Origin: Aldehydirespirator sp963662645
Lineage (GTDB): Bacteria; Actinomycetota; Acidimicrobiia; Acidimicrobiales; Aldehydirespiratoraceae
Direction of reading: 5' to 3'
DNA: 64,000 bases
NCBI GenBank assembly: GCA_963662645.2
Contig: OY759762.1
Location: forward strand, 2,356,001-2,420,000
In this document: positions 56,757-64,000 of the stretch, piece by piece
Numbering within the stretch: the first letter of the stretch is position 1
Layout: every line of letters starts with the position of its first letter
Notes under the pieces: generated by a model
The model's database searches: none
What the model saw: the letters and a program-made list of their open reading frames with translations, nothing else
What the model was told of the DNA's origin: nothing
Translations under genes and position numbers: made by a program

Positions 56757-57665
56757 ATGACAGGAATATGCGAGGGCCGGGTGGTGGTCATCACCGGCGC
56801 AGGCCGGGGCATCGGACGGGAGCACGCTCTGGAGTTCGCCCGGCAGGGCGCCAGGGTGGTCGTGAACGATCTCGGAGGCCAGCTCGACGGCAGCGGGTCC
56901 TCGGACGCGCCGGCCGAGACGGTGGCGGCCGAGATCAGGGACCTCGGCGGCGAGGCGGTCAGCAACTTCAACAACGTCGCCGACAGCGACGGCGCAAACG
57001 GGCTCATCGACACTGCGCTGGAGTCCTTCGGCCGGCTCGACGTGCTGGTCAACAACGCGGGAATCATCCGCGACCGCATGCTGGTCAACCTGACCGAGGA
57101 CCTGTGGGACGGCGTCATCGCCGTTCACCTGAGGGGGACCTATCTCCCCAGCCGCTGCGCGGCGGCCTACTGGCGGGAGCAGGCCAAAGCGGGCAACCCG
57201 GTCGACGCCCGCATCATCAACACCACGTCCACCTCGGGGATCTTCGGCAACATCGGCCAGTCGAACTACGGTGCGGCCAAGGCCGGGATCGCCGCGTTCA
57301 CGGTGATCGCATCCCAGGAGCTGGGACGCTACGGCGTGACCGTCAACGCCATCTCGCCCGACGCCCGGACCCGTCTCACCGAGAATGTCCCCGGACTGCA
57401 GGAGATGTTCGCCGCGAAGCCCGGCGCCTTCGACACGTTCAACGCCGGGAACATCTCGCCGCTCGTTGTGTGGCTCGGCAGCTCAGAGTCCAGCGGCATC
57501 ACCGGGCGGGTGTTCCTGGTCCACGGCGGCACCGTCAGCGTGGCCGAGGGGTGGCGGCGGGGCCCGACCGAGGTCAAGGACGGGCGGTGGGATCCGGCCG
57601 AGCTGGGAGCGGTGGTTCCCGGACTGGTCGCTCAGGCCGCCCCGAACTCGACCATGGCCGACTGA
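56757..57665 (+). CDS. SDR, multifunctional-enzyme-2-type 3-hydroxyacyl-CoA dehydrogenase-like
   Basis: 302 aa. GAGRGIGREHALEFARQGARVVVNDLGG is characteristic of the dehydrogenase domain of peroxisomal MFE-2. VNNAGIIRDRM, Ser in INTTSTSG and NYGAAKAG (Tyr/Lys) complete the active site. ATG 56757 has AAGGGAG six bases upstream; an in-frame ATG at 56712 is less likely. With MaoC hydratases and the thiolase-like/DUF35 pair it makes a full hydration-oxidation-cleavage set. Confidence 0.9.
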   Translation: MTGICEGRVVVITGAGRGIGREHALEFARQGARVVVNDLGGQLDGSGSSDAPAETVAAEIRDLGGEAVSNFNNVADSDGANGLIDTALESFGRLDVLVNNAGIIRDRMLVNLTEDLWDGVIAVHLRGTYLPSRCAAAYWREQAKAGNPVDARIINTTSTSGIFGNIGQSNYGAAKAGIAAFTVIASQELGRYGVTVNAISPDARTRLTENVPGLQEMFAAKPGAFDTFNAGNISPLVVWLGSSESSGITGRVFLVHGGTVSVAEGWRRGPTEVKDGRWDPAELGAVVPGLVAQAAPNSTMAD

Positions 57666-57694
57666 AGCGGATTACCCCGACCCGTCGTCTCCGC

Positions 57695-58174
57695 CTAGCC
57701 AGACTCAGCCCGCCGGGGGACCCGGATGGTCATCTCGCCGGTGGTGACCGGGGGACCGGAACCGGTGTCGTTCCAGATGTCGACGTCGATGACCAGCGAA
57801 CCGTCGGGAGCGGTCTCCTTCGCCGTCACCCGGCCGCAGAACCGCAGCGTGTCGTCCCGGTAGACCATCCCGCCGTAGCGGTTCCTGATCCTGGTGACCC
57901 GGGTGTGAGGACCTCCCCACTGGTTCTCGGCCAGCTCGACGAACAGCGCGGTGCGCCAGGCGCCCATGTCGAACACGTCGTTGAAGCCGGCCCGGGCCGC
58001 GGCCCACATGTCGTAGTGCACGTCCCCGCCGTCGCGTTCGGGTCCCGGTACCCCGCAGGCGAACATGTACCGGCAGAAGTGCTCTATCCGCAGAGGCCCG
58101 AGCGAGGCGATCGGCAACTCGTCGCCGACTCCGGTGAGTCTGAGGTCGAAGCCGTCTTCGGTGTCGACGTGCAT
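57695..58174 (-). CDS. MaoC-like hot-dog protein
   Basis: 159 aa. IEHFCRYMFACGVPGPERDGGDVHYDMWAAARAGFND aligns with the catalytic hot-dog half of two-part hydratases. The usual D-x-N-x-x-H is changed to a region around DVHYD, so catalytic competence is uncertain. GEMTIRVPRRAESG ends the fold. Pairs with the FAS1-like half at 58201. Last gene of the transporter operon. Confidence 0.75.
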   Translation of the reverse strand: MHVDTEDGFDLRLTGVGDELPIASLGPLRIEHFCRYMFACGVPGPERDGGDVHYDMWAAARAGFNDVFDMGAWRTALFVELAENQWGGPHTRVTRIRNRYGGMVYRDDTLRFCGRVTAKETAPDGSLVIDVDIWNDTGSGPPVTTGEMTIRVPRRAESG

Positions 58175-58200
58175 GGCTCTCTCCTTCCCGCCCGTCGAGG

Positions 58201-58704
58201 CTAGAGGCGGCTGATCGCCTCGGCCGCCGAGTACATGAGGCTGGTCCAGCGATGGGTGGCGACAACGGTGCCGTGCTGGTTGCGGTACTCGTTGAGGGTG
58301 ACGACGACGCCCATCACCCCCAGGCGGTCGCTGCGCTTCTCGGTGACTTCGATGATCCGCGCCTCGGCGGTCAGCGTGTCGCCCACCTCCAGATCGGCGA
58401 AAAACTCGTACTCGCTCTCCCCGTGGAGCGTGACCAGCTCCTCGGGGATGCCGATCACGTCATAGCTCGGTCCCCTGGCTACCAGCTGGATGAACGACGG
58501 CGGCACCCGCAGAGTCCGCAGTCCGAGAGCCGATGCAGCCTCGGAGTCGTGATAGTGGTCTGCGAACTGCTCGAGGCCCCGCGACCAGTCCCTGGCGAAG
58601 AACTCCGTGATCTCGGAGATTCCCTTGCTCTCGCCCGGCGTGTAGCGCTGGTCGATCAAGGAGCGGGCCCGTTCCAGCGTCTCCCGCAGCGCGGTCACTG
58701 ACAT
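58201..58704 (-). CDS. FAS1-like / MaoC N-terminal hot-dog subunit
   Basis: 167 aa. ISEITEFFARDWSRGLEQF, LRVPPSFIQLVARGPSYDV and HGESEYEFFADLEVGDTLTAEARI are the family's strand-helix-strand pattern. ATG 58704 is used; a GTG at 58728 immediately after the upstream stop would add eight residues. Partner of the 57695 gene. Confidence 0.8.
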   Translation of the reverse strand: MSVTALRETLERARSLIDQRYTPGESKGISEITEFFARDWSRGLEQFADHYHDSEAASALGLRTLRVPPSFIQLVARGPSYDVIGIPEELVTLHGESEYEFFADLEVGDTLTAEARIIEVTEKRSDRLGVMGVVVTLNEYRNQHGTVVATHRWTSLMYSAAEAISRL

Positions 58705-58728
58705 AGAGCACTTACCGCCATTGAACAC

Positions 58729-60924
58729 CTACTGACATCGAGCACCTCCTGGCGCCGCCACGAACATTCGGACGTCCACGCACCATGCGCCCCGCCCGTC
58801 GGCCAGCACGGTTATGGGGTTGAAGTCGGCCTCGCTGAGCACGGACCGCAGATCCCAAGCGAGCGCTGCTATGGCCAGCAGGTTCTTGTGCAGCGCTCCG
58901 CGGTCGGCCTGCGGCATCGTCTCCAGGACATGCCCCACCGGGCTCGAATCGACCAGGGTCGCAACCTGACCGGCCGTCAGCGGAAGCAGCGCTCGGCTGA
59001 CCTGCTGAAGAGCCTCGACGGCGACGCCGCCGATGCCGACTGCGAGCACCGGGCCGAACTGCGGATCGACCTTGACCCCGGCGATGACCTCAAGGCCAAC
59101 GTCGACCATGGACTGCAGATGCAGCGTCTGCGGATGGGGATCCGAACAGATCGACGAGTGGACCCGGCGCATCTGGTCGACCGCGGCCACCAGATCCGGT
59201 GTTGATCGAAGGTCGAGCTTCAACAGGCCAGCGCGGCTCTTGTGAACGTGGACCGGGCAGTGGAGCTTGGCCGCCAGCGGATAACCGACCCCCTCGGCCG
59301 CGGCCGCCGCAGGCCCCGATCCGTCGCCGCCGGATTGCGTGCCCGAGAGTTGGACCGTGGCCCCGGGGACCTCGTCGATGCCGTAGTGGCGCAGCAGGTC
59401 TGAGACCGCGTCCGACCTCAGCAGGCTCACGCCGTCGGCGCCCGCGCTCCAGGTCTGTCGACACAGGAGCTCAAGATCGAGGCCGGCCGGCAGCCGATCG
59501 GAATCGGCCTCCGCGGCGGTGACCGCCGCAGGCTCGCCGATCACAGCTCGCGCTTGGCAGGCCTTCTCGAAGTCCACCAGGTGGCGGAGGGCCCGGACGC
59601 TCTCGGCCGACCCCTCCAGCACGGGGACGCGCCATGTCCGGCCCTGGCTTCCGCTGCGGGCCGGGCGGGTGTCGATGAACACCACCGATGTCCCCGCTGC
59701 CGCGGCCTCCTCGGCTGCCCGCATCGCCCGGTCCACATAGTTGGCCGCTCCGACGAAGCGGTCCGGGTCCACGGGCAGGTCGCCGCACACCCCGACGAGG
59801 CCCACGGCCTCGTCGGCGACCAGAGTCTCCAGCACGCGCCTGGTCTTGGCGGCCTCCACGCCCTCCGGTCCCAGGCCCATGTCGATCGGGTTCGCTCCCG
59901 TGTAGTCCGTGTCGAAGATCTCGGCCAGCTTCCGGCAAGTCTGCGGCCCGATCTCGGCCAGTTGCAGCCCGGACTCCTCACAGAGGTCGGCGAAGTGCGC
60001 CGTCTTGCCGCCCGACGTGCCCACCAGCACGACGCCGCCGCCCTTGGTCTCGATGCCCGACACCAGCAGCGACAGAGTCTCGGTCAGCTCGTCGATGTCG
60101 CGCACTTCGAGCACTCCGTGCCGGGCGAGGAACGCTCGCAGCGCATCGGCGTCGGAGACCAGCGCTCCGGTATGGCCGAAGATGGCAGCCGAGCCCCGTT
60201 CTGAGCGCCCCACCTGCAGGCCCACCACCGGCTTCTGCCGACGCTGCGCCTTGCTGAGGGCGGCGGCCATCCGGTCAACGTCGGTGACGGCCTCCACAAC
60301 CAGCCCGATGGCCGACACGGCCGGGTCGTCGGCCAGGAAGTCGACGAAGTCGGCTGTGGTGAGGACGGCCTCGTTTCCGGTGTCGACGAACAGCTGCGGC
60401 CCGGTGGGCTTGCCGAGGGTGCGGACCGCATCGATCATCCCCCCGCTCTGGCCGACGAGGACACCGCCGCTCAGCCCGGGCGGGATGTACTCGGCGCCGA
60501 CCCACAGGCCCATCGGCACCGCCGCGTTGACGACGCCCATCGAGTTGGGCCCCAGCAGGGCGATGCCGGACTGTCGGGCGGCCGCCGCGAGCTCCGCCTC
60601 GAGTTGGCGGCCATCGTTGCTCGACTCGCCGAAGCCGCCGGCGAACACCACCGCGGCGCCCACCCCGGCCCGTCCGCACTCGCGGAGCACTCCCGGCGTT
60701 CTGTGCCTGGTGATCATCACGAACACGCAGTCGACGGGCCCGGCCGCCTCGATCGACTCCACGCACGGCACCCCGAAGACGTCCGAGTACTTCGGGTTCA
60801 CTGCGACGATCTCGCCGGGAAAGCCCGAGCCGAGCAGGGCCTTCACCACGGATCCGCCGGGACCGTGCTCGGATGCGCCGATGACGCCCACCCGGGCGGG
60901 GCTCAACAGCCGGTCGAGGTCCAT
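58729..60924 (-). CDS. NDP-forming acyl-CoA synthetase (acetate-CoA ligase, ADP-forming type)
   Basis: 731 aa. N-terminal CoA-binding Rossmann domain (RVGVIGASEHGPGGSVVKALLGSGFPGEIVAVNPKY), two succinyl-CoA-ligase-like domains (LVGQSGGMIDAVRTL; IFGHTGALVSDADALRAF with a His near residue 255) and a C-terminal ATP-grasp domain from about residue 500 (YPLAAKLHCPVHVHKSRAGLLKLDL). It interconverts acyl-CoA + ADP/Pi and acid + CoA + ATP. Co-transcribed with a polyamine-type importer and a hydratase pair, so it may activate the imported acid. Substrate unknown. Confidence 0.88.
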   Translation of the reverse strand: MDLDRLLSPARVGVIGASEHGPGGSVVKALLGSGFPGEIVAVNPKYSDVFGVPCVESIEAAGPVDCVFVMITRHRTPGVLRECGRAGVGAAVVFAGGFGESSNDGRQLEAELAAAARQSGIALLGPNSMGVVNAAVPMGLWVGAEYIPPGLSGGVLVGQSGGMIDAVRTLGKPTGPQLFVDTGNEAVLTTADFVDFLADDPAVSAIGLVVEAVTDVDRMAAALSKAQRRQKPVVGLQVGRSERGSAAIFGHTGALVSDADALRAFLARHGVLEVRDIDELTETLSLLVSGIETKGGGVVLVGTSGGKTAHFADLCEESGLQLAEIGPQTCRKLAEIFDTDYTGANPIDMGLGPEGVEAAKTRRVLETLVADEAVGLVGVCGDLPVDPDRFVGAANYVDRAMRAAEEAAAAGTSVVFIDTRPARSGSQGRTWRVPVLEGSAESVRALRHLVDFEKACQARAVIGEPAAVTAAEADSDRLPAGLDLELLCRQTWSAGADGVSLLRSDAVSDLLRHYGIDEVPGATVQLSGTQSGGDGSGPAAAAAEGVGYPLAAKLHCPVHVHKSRAGLLKLDLRSTPDLVAAVDQMRRVHSSICSDPHPQTLHLQSMVDVGLEVIAGVKVDPQFGPVLAVGIGGVAVEALQQVSRALLPLTAGQVATLVDSSPVGHVLETMPQADRGALHKNLLAIAALAWDLRSVLSEADFNPITVLADGRGAWCVDVRMFVAAPGGARCQ

Positions 60925-60961
60925 CGGTGCCCGTTGCCCCGCGGGTCGGCGGGCCGGGTGC

Positions 60962-61738
60962 TCATTGGTGCCGGACCCGGGTGAGCAGTGCGGCCAGCCC
61001 GGCCAGGATCAGCGAATTGATGATCAGGAAGCTGGCGATCACCGCCAACAGCGGATCCACTTCCAACTCCAGCGAGTTGAACATCTTCACCGGCAGCGTG
61101 ACCTCCTGGATCCGGGAGATGAACAGGGCGATGATCAGCTCGTCGAACACGATGATGAAGGCGATGATCGCGCCCGCGGCGATCCCGCTCCAGGTCAGCG
61201 GCAGGGTCACCTTGAAGAACGCCTTCCACCAGTTGGCGCCCAGCGACATCGCGGTCAGCTCAAGCGACTCGTCGAAGGAGCGGAACCTGGCCGCGGTGAT
61301 CAGCACTATGAACGGCAGGCCCACCACGATGTAGGCCAGCACCAGCCCCAACTCTGTGTCGTATATGCCGATCCGCCGGTACAGGAAGAACAGCGACAGC
61401 CCGTAGATCAGAGTCGGGAACACCAGCGGGAGGATCACGAAGGAGTTCAGGAAGTTTTTTCCGGGGAACTTGCCCCGGACCAGGCCGAGCGCCATGCCGG
61501 TACCCAGCGGTGTGGCCACCAGCACCGCGAAGAACGACACCTTGGCGCTAGTCCACAGCGCGTTGAGCCAGTCCTCGGCGCCGAAGAACTCCCGGAAGCG
61601 TCGCAGGCTGTAGGCCTCGGGCGGGAACTGGATCCCTCGTGCGTCGCTGAAGGACAGGGGCAGCACCACGAAGATGGGGGAGGCGATGAAGAGCAGTATC
61701 GCCACGGCGACGATGCCGAGCAGGAGCTTCTGGCCCAT
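60962..61738 (-). CDS. ABC permease (PotC type)
   Basis: 258 aa, six membrane helices. EAA loop ELTAMSLGANWWKAFFKVTLPLTWSGI near residue 165. Helix starts such as LLLGIVAVAILLFIASPIFVV. ATG 61738 lies five bases after the PotB-type stop. Forms the channel with the next permease. Confidence 0.92.
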   Translation of the reverse strand: MGQKLLLGIVAVAILLFIASPIFVVLPLSFSDARGIQFPPEAYSLRRFREFFGAEDWLNALWTSAKVSFFAVLVATPLGTGMALGLVRGKFPGKNFLNSFVILPLVFPTLIYGLSLFFLYRRIGIYDTELGLVLAYIVVGLPFIVLITAARFRSFDESLELTAMSLGANWWKAFFKVTLPLTWSGIAAGAIIAFIIVFDELIIALFISRIQEVTLPVKMFNSLELEVDPLLAVIASFLIINSLILAGLAALLTRVRHQ

Positions 61739-61743
61739 GGCGG

Positions 61744-62646
61744 CTACCCCCGTTCCCGGGCGCCGCCCGCGCCCAGCATCTTGTCCACGCCGACGAACCG
61801 GTTGAACACCACGAACAGCACCATGGTGATCACGATCAACGGCAGGACGAGCACGATCGCGGTGCCGAACGCGCCGAACTCGGTGACGTTTATCCACACG
61901 AGTTGGGCGATCATGATGTCACCGGGCCCCCCGATCAGCGCCGGCGTGACGTACGCGCCCAGGGTGATGATGAACACGATGATCCCCCCGGCGTAGACCC
62001 CGGGAAGGCTCAGCGGCAGGGTCACTTTGCGGAAGACGCCCCAGGAGCCGGCGCCGAGGCTGCGGGCCGCGGTGAGCAGGTTCTTGTCGATGGCCTCCAG
62101 AGAGGTGTAGACGGTCAGCACCACGTAGGGCAGCAGGATCTGGACGAGGCCCAGGTACATGGCGTTGGTGGTGAAGACCATCCGCAGGGGCTCCGAGATA
62201 AGCCCGAGGTCGATCAGGGCCTCGTTGACGATCCCCTTGCGTCCCAGCGCAACGATCAGGCCGTAGGTGCGGATGATGATGCTGACCCAGTAGGGGATCA
62301 GCACCAGGGCCATCAGGATGATGCGGATTCTGGGGCCGACGTTCACCAGGAAGTAGGCGACGATGTAACCGCCGATCAGGCACAGGATCGTGGTGACCGC
62401 CGACGTCTCGAAGGTGTTGCGCAGAGCCCGGAGGTTCACCGTCCGCTCCGCTCCGGTGAAGGAGAGCGTGTCCTGGAACTCCTGGTTGCCGATGAGCTCC
62501 CAGATCATCCACACGACCGGAACCACGAACCACACCAGCAGCCACGCGGCTCCGGTCCACGCCAGGATCGCGTACCTCGACGTCAGCGACCGCAGCGCCG
62601 GGCCGAAACGGGATGCGGGCGGAGCGGCGACCGCGGTGGCTTGCAC
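61744..62646 (-). CDS. ABC permease (PotB type)
   Basis: 300 aa, six helices. EAA-like loop LTAARSLGAGSWGVFRKVTLPLSLPGV near residue 205. GTG 62646 begins five bases after the ATPase stop; an in-frame ATG at 62688 would overlap the ATPase gene. WLLVWFVVPVVWMIWELIG is the first transmembrane segment. Confidence 0.9.
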   Translation of the reverse strand: MQATAVAAPPASRFGPALRSLTSRYAILAWTGAAWLLVWFVVPVVWMIWELIGNQEFQDTLSFTGAERTVNLRALRNTFETSAVTTILCLIGGYIVAYFLVNVGPRIRIILMALVLIPYWVSIIIRTYGLIVALGRKGIVNEALIDLGLISEPLRMVFTTNAMYLGLVQILLPYVVLTVYTSLEAIDKNLLTAARSLGAGSWGVFRKVTLPLSLPGVYAGGIIVFIITLGAYVTPALIGGPGDIMIAQLVWINVTEFGAFGTAIVLVLPLIVITMVLFVVFNRFVGVDKMLGAGGARERG

Positions 62647-62651
62647 GCCGA

Positions 62652-63842
62652 TCAGCTCGACAGCAGCCGGCCGAACTCCACCGGCCATCGGGCTGTTACC
62701 CGGTCGCCTGCGCCGAACTCCTCGCGCTCCTCCTCGATCGACGAGATGGCGTGCAGCGACTCGCCCTGGTCGGTGGTGATGAGATAGCGCAGCTCCGTTC
62801 CCGAGAAGTAGGCCGCTTCCACGGTCGCGGGAAGCGAATTGTGGGTGTCGCCGCTTCCGCCCGGAGGGTCCGTCCCGGAGACCAGGTCGATGCGCTGCGG
62901 GCGGACCATCAAGAAGACGCGCTCGTCGGTGTCGGCGCCCTCGGCGGGGCCGTCCGAGTCATCGGGCAGGGCCAGCAGCCTTGTGCGGGGCTCGCCCCGA
63001 GTGGTAAGCACCGTCCCTGTCGACGAATGCCGCACCACCCGGCAATCGATGAGGTTGGCGTCGCCCAGGAACGACGCGACCCAGGTGTTGGCCGGCTGCT
63101 CGTAGACCTCCCGGGGTGTTCCCACTTGCTCGATGCGCCCGTCGCGCATCACCGCGATCCGGTCCGACAGCGTCATGGCCTCGTCCTGGTCGTGGGTGAC
63201 GTAGATGACGGTGATGCCCAGGCTCCGGTGCAGCAGCCGCAGCTGCTCTTGCATCTCGATGCGCAGCTTGACGTCCAGCGCCCCGAGCGGTTCGTCCATC
63301 AGGATGAGCGGCGGCTTGGCTGCTATCGCCCGGGCGGTGGCGATCCGCTGTTGCTGGCCTCCGCTGACCTGGCTGGGGTACCGCTCCTCGAATCCGGGCA
63401 GCTGCACCAACTCCAGAACTTCCGTGACTCGCTCGGAGATCTCGTCCTTGGACATCTTGCGCATGCTCAGCGGGAAGGCGATGTTCTTGAACACGGTCAT
63501 GTGGGGGAACAGGGCGTAGTTCTGGAAGACCATGCCGATGTTGCGCTTGTGCATGGGCACCGAGACGATGGGCCGGCCGCCGACGAGGATCTCGCCCTCA
63601 TCGGGCTGCAGCGCGCCGAGGACCAGGTTGAGGAGGGTCGACTTACCGGACCCGCTGGGACCCAGGAGGGTGAAGAACTCCCCGGGGGCGATGTCGAGCG
63701 ACATCGCGTCCACGGCCACCACCTCGCCGCCGAAGCGCTTGGTGACGTTGCGGAAGACAACGTCCTGGCCGCGGTCGCCCGCGGGCTCCGCGGCCAGAGG
63801 CGCTGTCTGCTGCGACGATGTGTTCGACGTTGCTTCGATCAC
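62652..63842 (-). CDS. ABC ATP-binding protein (PotA type)
   Basis: 396 aa. Walker A GPSGSGKST, FQNYALFPHMT, signature VSGGQQQR, Walker B LILMDEPLGALD, then a TOBE domain with an acidic, Ser-rich insert (residues about 285-320). GTG start abuts the stop of the binding-protein gene. Drives the PotB/PotC-type channel. Confidence 0.93.
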   Translation of the reverse strand: MIEATSNTSSQQTAPLAAEPAGDRGQDVVFRNVTKRFGGEVVAVDAMSLDIAPGEFFTLLGPSGSGKSTLLNLVLGALQPDEGEILVGGRPIVSVPMHKRNIGMVFQNYALFPHMTVFKNIAFPLSMRKMSKDEISERVTEVLELVQLPGFEERYPSQVSGGQQQRIATARAIAAKPPLILMDEPLGALDVKLRIEMQEQLRLLHRSLGITVIYVTHDQDEAMTLSDRIAVMRDGRIEQVGTPREVYEQPANTWVASFLGDANLIDCRVVRHSSTGTVLTTRGEPRTRLLALPDDSDGPAEGADTDERVFLMVRPQRIDLVSGTDPPGGSGDTHNSLPATVEAAYFSGTELRYLITTDQGESLHAISSIEEEREEFGAGDRVTARWPVEFGRLLSS

Positions 63843-64000
63843 CTACTGGGCGGTGCGCCACTCGTTCCAGCGCGCCATGTGGGCGTCCCGATCGTCCTTG
63901 TAGAAGTCGGAATCGATGATGATGGTGGTGTCGGCGAAGCGGGGGTCGGTGCCCAGCCATCCTTCCCTGCCCAACGAGGGATCCACCAACGGGACGGACT
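63843..64000 (-). CDS. Polyamine-type solute-binding protein, C-terminal end (cut by window)
   Basis: Only about 52 codons are visible, ending RWNEWRTAQ. The preceding GWLGTDPRFADTTIIIDSDF and the final WNEW are like the C-termini of PotD/PotF-like proteins. The rest lies beyond 64000. First gene of the operon running to 57695. Confidence 0.7.
   Translation of the reverse strand, partial: SVPLVDPSLGREGWLGTDPRFADTTIIIDSDFYKDDRDAHMARWNEWRTAQ

Noticed and set aside
59909..61996. 695-codon plus-strand frame across the acyl-CoA synthetase and PotC-type genes
   Set aside because: Spans two well-supported minus genes and has no recognisable domain.

Overview
The window is very GC-rich, densely packed and lacks ribosomal or core-metabolic anchors apart from one tRNA-Ala. 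Several things point to an uncultured high-GC actinobacterium, most like Acidimicrobiia (inference). Genes are linked by ATGA/GTGA overlaps. GTG starts are common. Many first genes sit six nucleotides behind a TANNNT -10 box, as leaderless actinobacterial mRNAs do. The gene content is also typical of that group: LLM-type oxidoreductases, CaiB, DUF35/thiolase-like pairs, MaoC pairs, and a Tat-exported methylamine-dehydrogenase-light-chain-like protein with SLH repeats.

Layout. 1-6.1 kb (+): dipeptide-type ABC transporter (5' end cut), LLM oxidoreductase, DUF35 + thiolase-like pair, cupin. 6.2-13 kb (-): operon of MmgE/PrpD, HyuB, HyuA and a second MmgE/PrpD. 13-16.9 kb: acyl-CoA synthetase (-), divergent from a triple-RidA fusion and two hot-dog hydratase halves (+). 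17-25.7 kb (+): CaiB CoA-transferase, two arginine-deiminase-like paralogues around an LLM enzyme and an SDR, RidA, acyl-CoA dehydrogenase, third MmgE/PrpD. 25.8-28.9 kb: foreign-looking patch with a DUF2784 protein, a broken DUF262 gene, three exact 89-bp tandem repeats and an AlbA/Schlafen-type gene. 29-33.2 kb (-): Fe/polyamine-type ABC transporter. 33.3-46.9 kb: esterase, Rieske-FAH-SDR operon, FCD-GntR regulator, two alpha/beta hydrolases, a heme-oxygenase-like diiron protein, a second Rieske oxygenase, three LLM enzymes, RidA, PhyH. 47-50.8 kb (+): Mau-like export/thiol module. 50.9-58.2 kb: nitrilase, tRNA-Ala, MaoC, enoyl-CoA hydratase, acyl-CoA carboxylase beta subunit, second thiolase-like/DUF35 pair, SDR. 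57.7-64 kb (-): polyamine-type ABC transporter in one operon with an NDP-forming acyl-CoA synthetase and a MaoC pair.

How it works together (inference). This reads as a catabolic island. Three importers bring in substrates. Hydantoinase, arginine-deiminase-like, nitrilase and RidA enzymes handle C-N bonds. LLM, Rieske, PhyH and diiron enzymes oxidise. CoA-transferase, AMP-ligase and NDP-forming synthetase make CoA esters, which pass through acyl-CoA dehydrogenase, MaoC/enoyl hydratases, SDRs and thiolase-like/DUF35 aldolases.

A recurring palindrome built on GTC-N-GAC with CTAA/TTAG arms lies in the spacer of at least four good promoters, with further copies at other divergent promoters. It matches the TNGTNNNACNA operator style of FadR-type GntR proteins, and the window encodes exactly one such regulator (37317-38114). 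The most unusual items are this putative regulon, the Mau-like module with a Cys-rich SLH protein, the triple RidA fusion, the guanidine-type cluster, and leader mini-ORFs chained by stop/start overlaps.
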